This document shows, in pieces, positions 60,501-64,000 of a stretch of DNA of 64,000 nt. The stretch is taken from positions 12,475,922 through 12,539,921 of the forward strand of contig OZ023273.1 of assembly GCA_964007475.1 (NCBI GenBank), given 5' to 3'. The notes under the pieces are model-generated. The model was not told the origin of the DNA, ran no database searches, and saw only the letters and a program-made list of their open reading frames with translations. This stretch comes from Hybos culiciformis (taxonomy: Eukaryota; Arthropoda; Insecta; Diptera; Hybotidae). Position numbers and translations under genes: made by a program. Every line of letters starts with the position of its first letter. Position 1 is the first letter of the stretch.

Positions 60501-63500
60501 AATCTTATAACTATGAATAATATTAAATCCCTCAAATGTAAGTTAAAGAATGCTCGCAAAAGATTCTTGGCTACCCACCAAATTACGCATATAATATTTT
60601 AGTTTTTACCTTTACATCACTCGCTAGTTGGTTTTCATTTTCTATATGATTATTATAAAATAATATGATTGAATGATTTTTTTTAATTTCTTGAGCGCAA
60701 ATATTAAACCTATTGATTAACGAAAATTGTTATGTACACCACCCTTCGAAACTAATAATCAATAATTGAAATGTTTTACTATAATTTTCATATAAGTATA
60801 TTAAACTTTTATTTCCTTTAATGATTGTTGTAACAAAAAAATTTCAACAAAATGTTAGATATGAAGCCAATAAAATAGTAGGGATGTCCTGGGCGGAACA
60901 TTTTAAGCATATATATATAGATATTATTATTATGCATTTTAAAGGATTTCTTAACAATAAATTATTATTATAAAAATATGAATAAGACAAATATTAGCTT
61001 TTAAGTCTTAAAAAAGAGATTTTCGTTTATTTTTTTTAAATTTAATGTTTTTCTTTTCTTTTTTTTTTTGGGAGAATGAATAAAAAAATTTGACCAAAAA
61101 ACTATGCAAACCAAATAAGGGTTTAAATCTGAATGAAAAAAAAAAATTGGTATAGGCAAAATATCTAGACAATTTTTTTTTCTCCTGAAATAGACAGCAC
61201 CAAAATTTACATAAAATTTATTGTAATAAAATCGTAAATTAAGGACTTTAATGTAATAAAAAAAATTATATATGTACATACTATATAATATAATTTAAAA
61301 TAATTGGTTTTGACAAAAAAAATATATATATACATAAGTATAAAATTGTATGATTAAATCCCCGATTTAAGATTGTAAACTTTAATTTGACTAGTGTAAA
61401 TAGTTCGAATGAACAAACAATCTAATTCATATCATTAGGGGTAGAATATTTATGGCGACTAACTCTAGCTTCTTTGTCATTTTTTGGCCTATAATTAATT
61501 GGAAATATGATTTGTAATTTATGTAAAGTAAACTTTTTTACAAAAGACCCAGGAAAAATAAACATTTCCGTTATTTCGAAATTTAATGACAATTCGAGAA
61601 AAGCAATCGTTTTGCTTTTCCAATCAGTTTCCAATTAAATGAACGTTTTCCTAGTAAATGTTTTGTCAACGATTCTCTTTTAACTATATTCAGTTATATT
61701 AAATAGAAATTTTAAACTATTTACGTATACACATAATCTTATTTGACGAACCGATATCTTAGTCTTGTAAATGGATATGAACGGATATAGTAAAAAATAA
61801 AAGTATGAGCTATTTTTCTTAGTGGCAAATGGGTAATCTTTCTTAAGCCAATTAATAAGTCGAGTTGATTTGTTTTTCAGTGCACATAAGTAATTTTGTA
61901 ATAATATTGTTAATTCGAAAGCTCCTGCTGAAATATATCATTTATATGAAAAGCTATTACTTAACACCTAACCACAAAGTTTGGCATTATTATTATATTA
62001 AAATATAATATATATTAATCGCTAAATATTAATATTAATTATTTCAAAAAATTCAGAAAATATTGTTTTGTTGAAAAAAGGTTCTAAACTTTTTACATTC
62101 ATAAAAATATATAAATTTATTACTATATGAATAAGAGACCTTTTCAACTCGTCTTCTTCAGAAGATTAGAAACAAACAAAAAAACTTCCACCCTTTGTTT
62201 CAATTCAAATCTCATTTAAATATAAAATCTTTATTATTACAATGTGAAATTATACACACAATGTAAAAAATAAAATAAAATGCAATTTTAACTTAGAGCT
62301 ATTTTAAAATAATATACCTACCCAAAATTTATCTCAAGTTGAGATGAAATAAAAATAAAAAAAATGCGCCTTCACCTTTGAAATCATTTATTTTTCCCAA
62401 GACTGAAACCCTCCACCTAAAAAAATAAACTAAAAATTTTTGGAAATAATTTATTGAGTGACAAATAAGGTTACACAACTTTATCCTTTTAAAGTTACAT
62501 GTATAATTAACTTTTAATAATGGTACATATGGGTATGTAATTGATTAATTTATTATAAAAGGGAAATGAATTAGTTAATTAAAAAGTTTGAATGAAAAAA
62601 GTTGTGTTTGAAAAAAAAGAAAAGTCATTCCAACTATAGTATTATATTTTATGCTTGCCCGTCAAAATAATTTTGTCAAAGTGTTATTTTTTTTTTTTTT
62701 ACAACTGGGTATTCAAATACCCAAAAGGTTGTTTCGGCTTAAAAAATAATATTTTTTATTTTTATCTTAAGGAGGTTTTTAGGTTTATTAAATTTTAATT
62801 GGTAATTTTTTTTTTAAATACCTACATTAAGAGTTTGAAAAAAAATATTTTATAGGAAAATTGCCAAAACTCAATTTCAGCTCTCGCAGTGTTTGTGGAG
62901 AGATAATTTAAGATTGTGAGAAGGTTAATAAAATGAAAAGAAGACATTAATATTAATTAATAAAATTCCAAAACATTTTTTACAAAATGATTTGTTTTTG
63001 TTGGTTTTTTTGGTATTGATATTTAGGTACAAGCTAACCTTGCAACTATTCTACCTTCAAGTTAGGGGAAACTTGTTGAATTTATACAGCTCCCCATATA
63101 AATGCCCCATAATACGACTCACATTCGTATTAAAGAAATTTATTTATTATAATTATAAACTCCGAGTCGAAGCGCAGTATTTCATCTCGATTCGATGATA
63201 TGAAGTGGTTCAATTTTCACAATCAATAAATCAATCAACGCGACCAAGTTAATATAAAGGATTTAAAAAGCAGAACAATTGAAGTATTAATTTTGGAATT
63301 GTTGCATAATCAAAATTTTCTGAAAAAGCTAAAAACTAATAATTAATCAAAGAAACCAATTTATGGAAAACTAATTACTTTCTTCAATTTTGTTTAACAA
63401 AATTTTTCTCAAATATAAAAATAGTTGTATTTTTCTTTAGAAAAAAAAATTAAATAAATATGGTTAGATTGATTTTCAAAAATTTTTCTTGATTTGATTA

Positions 63501-64000
63501 AATTTTTGTTTTATTTTTATTTTTTTCCAAGCAAACATTCAAAAGTTAATAAACAAAAACAAACTTCAACAAACTGAACAAAAATATTTGAAATTTGGTT
63601 ACAAATAAAATCAACTTTTAAATTACAATTTTGTTTAAATATCAAATAAAAATAGAAATTCCCACGAGCTATACACAAACTATACGAATTGTGATAAAAG
63701 CACGTAAAAAAGGATATGTACGCAGCAGTAGTTTGTGGAAAATTGAAAAAACCAATTATAGATCTAATCAACACTTAATTAAATTATTAACAAGAGATAT
63801 TCAAAAAAGTTATTTATGACATTAAAATTAAATTCAATTTAATTCTAAGTATGCGGAATACATAATAAATATAAAACATTATATATACAATTATAATTAT
63901 TTATAATAATGTAATGATATACATATATAAAATTGTTCTATTTTAAAATCTATCTATTAAGTTATATTAGAAAATACAAATGGAATACAATTAATTAATC
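57565..64000. other. AT-rich non-coding stretch to the window edge
   Basis: I found no gene, RNA or repeat with defined ends. Frames at 58851-59057, 61001-61279, 61422-61634, 62992-63198 and 63517-63819 (both strands) lack splice context and recognisable domains; those at 61422-61634 and 63631-63819 are the least simple in composition. A 10-bp direct repeat (AGTTACAAAG) lies near 58972-58992. It may be upstream intron of the minus-strand gene or intergenic DNA. Confidence 0.5.

Overview
The window is eukaryotic nuclear DNA of extreme AT content (roughly four fifths A+T by eye) with long poly-A/poly-T runs, (TA)n microsatellites and almost no long open reading frames. A mellifera-type mariner relic, TTAA- and TA-flanked miniature inverted-repeat elements (MITEs), a tRNA-derived SINE and frequent ACATATGTATGT-type motifs suggest an insect, most likely a fly (Diptera). 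The species cannot be told from the sequence.

Only one host gene is well supported. It lies on the minus strand as two coding exons, 39336-38798 and 11122-11026. Both have consensus splice signals, their phases match (0 to 0), and they are separated by a 27.7 kb intron. The encoded stretch is rich in Ser, Thr, Asn and Gln with a few spaced cysteines. I do not recognise the protein. The 5' and 3' exons lie outside the window or are undetected, so most of the window is intronic or flanking DNA.

Layout: 1-11 kb is probably downstream intron, with two weak plus-strand exon-like islands (1036-1097, 1729-1832), a tRNA half with an A-tail (5161-5216), a SINE (8230-8372) and a TTAA-flanked mini-hairpin (9694-9823). 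11.0-38.8 kb is the exon 2 to exon 1 interval. It holds a decayed LINE 3' end and six MITEs: one TA-type, one 742-bp piggyBac-like, one hAT-like with perfect ends and an 8-bp target duplication, one next to it with 32-bp ends, and two long palindromes. 39-64 kb holds a second copy of the TA-type MITE, several small unidentified coding-like islands, an internally deleted mariner (46.8-47.7 kb), a T-rich tract (48.6-49.3 kb) and a 23-bp minisatellite (57.5 kb). No rRNA gene, intact tRNA, CRISPR or viral feature was seen.

The genes do not form a pathway. The main interest is a very long intron that has accumulated several families of small DNA transposons, some of them near-perfect hairpins able to give double-stranded RNA if transcribed with the host gene.
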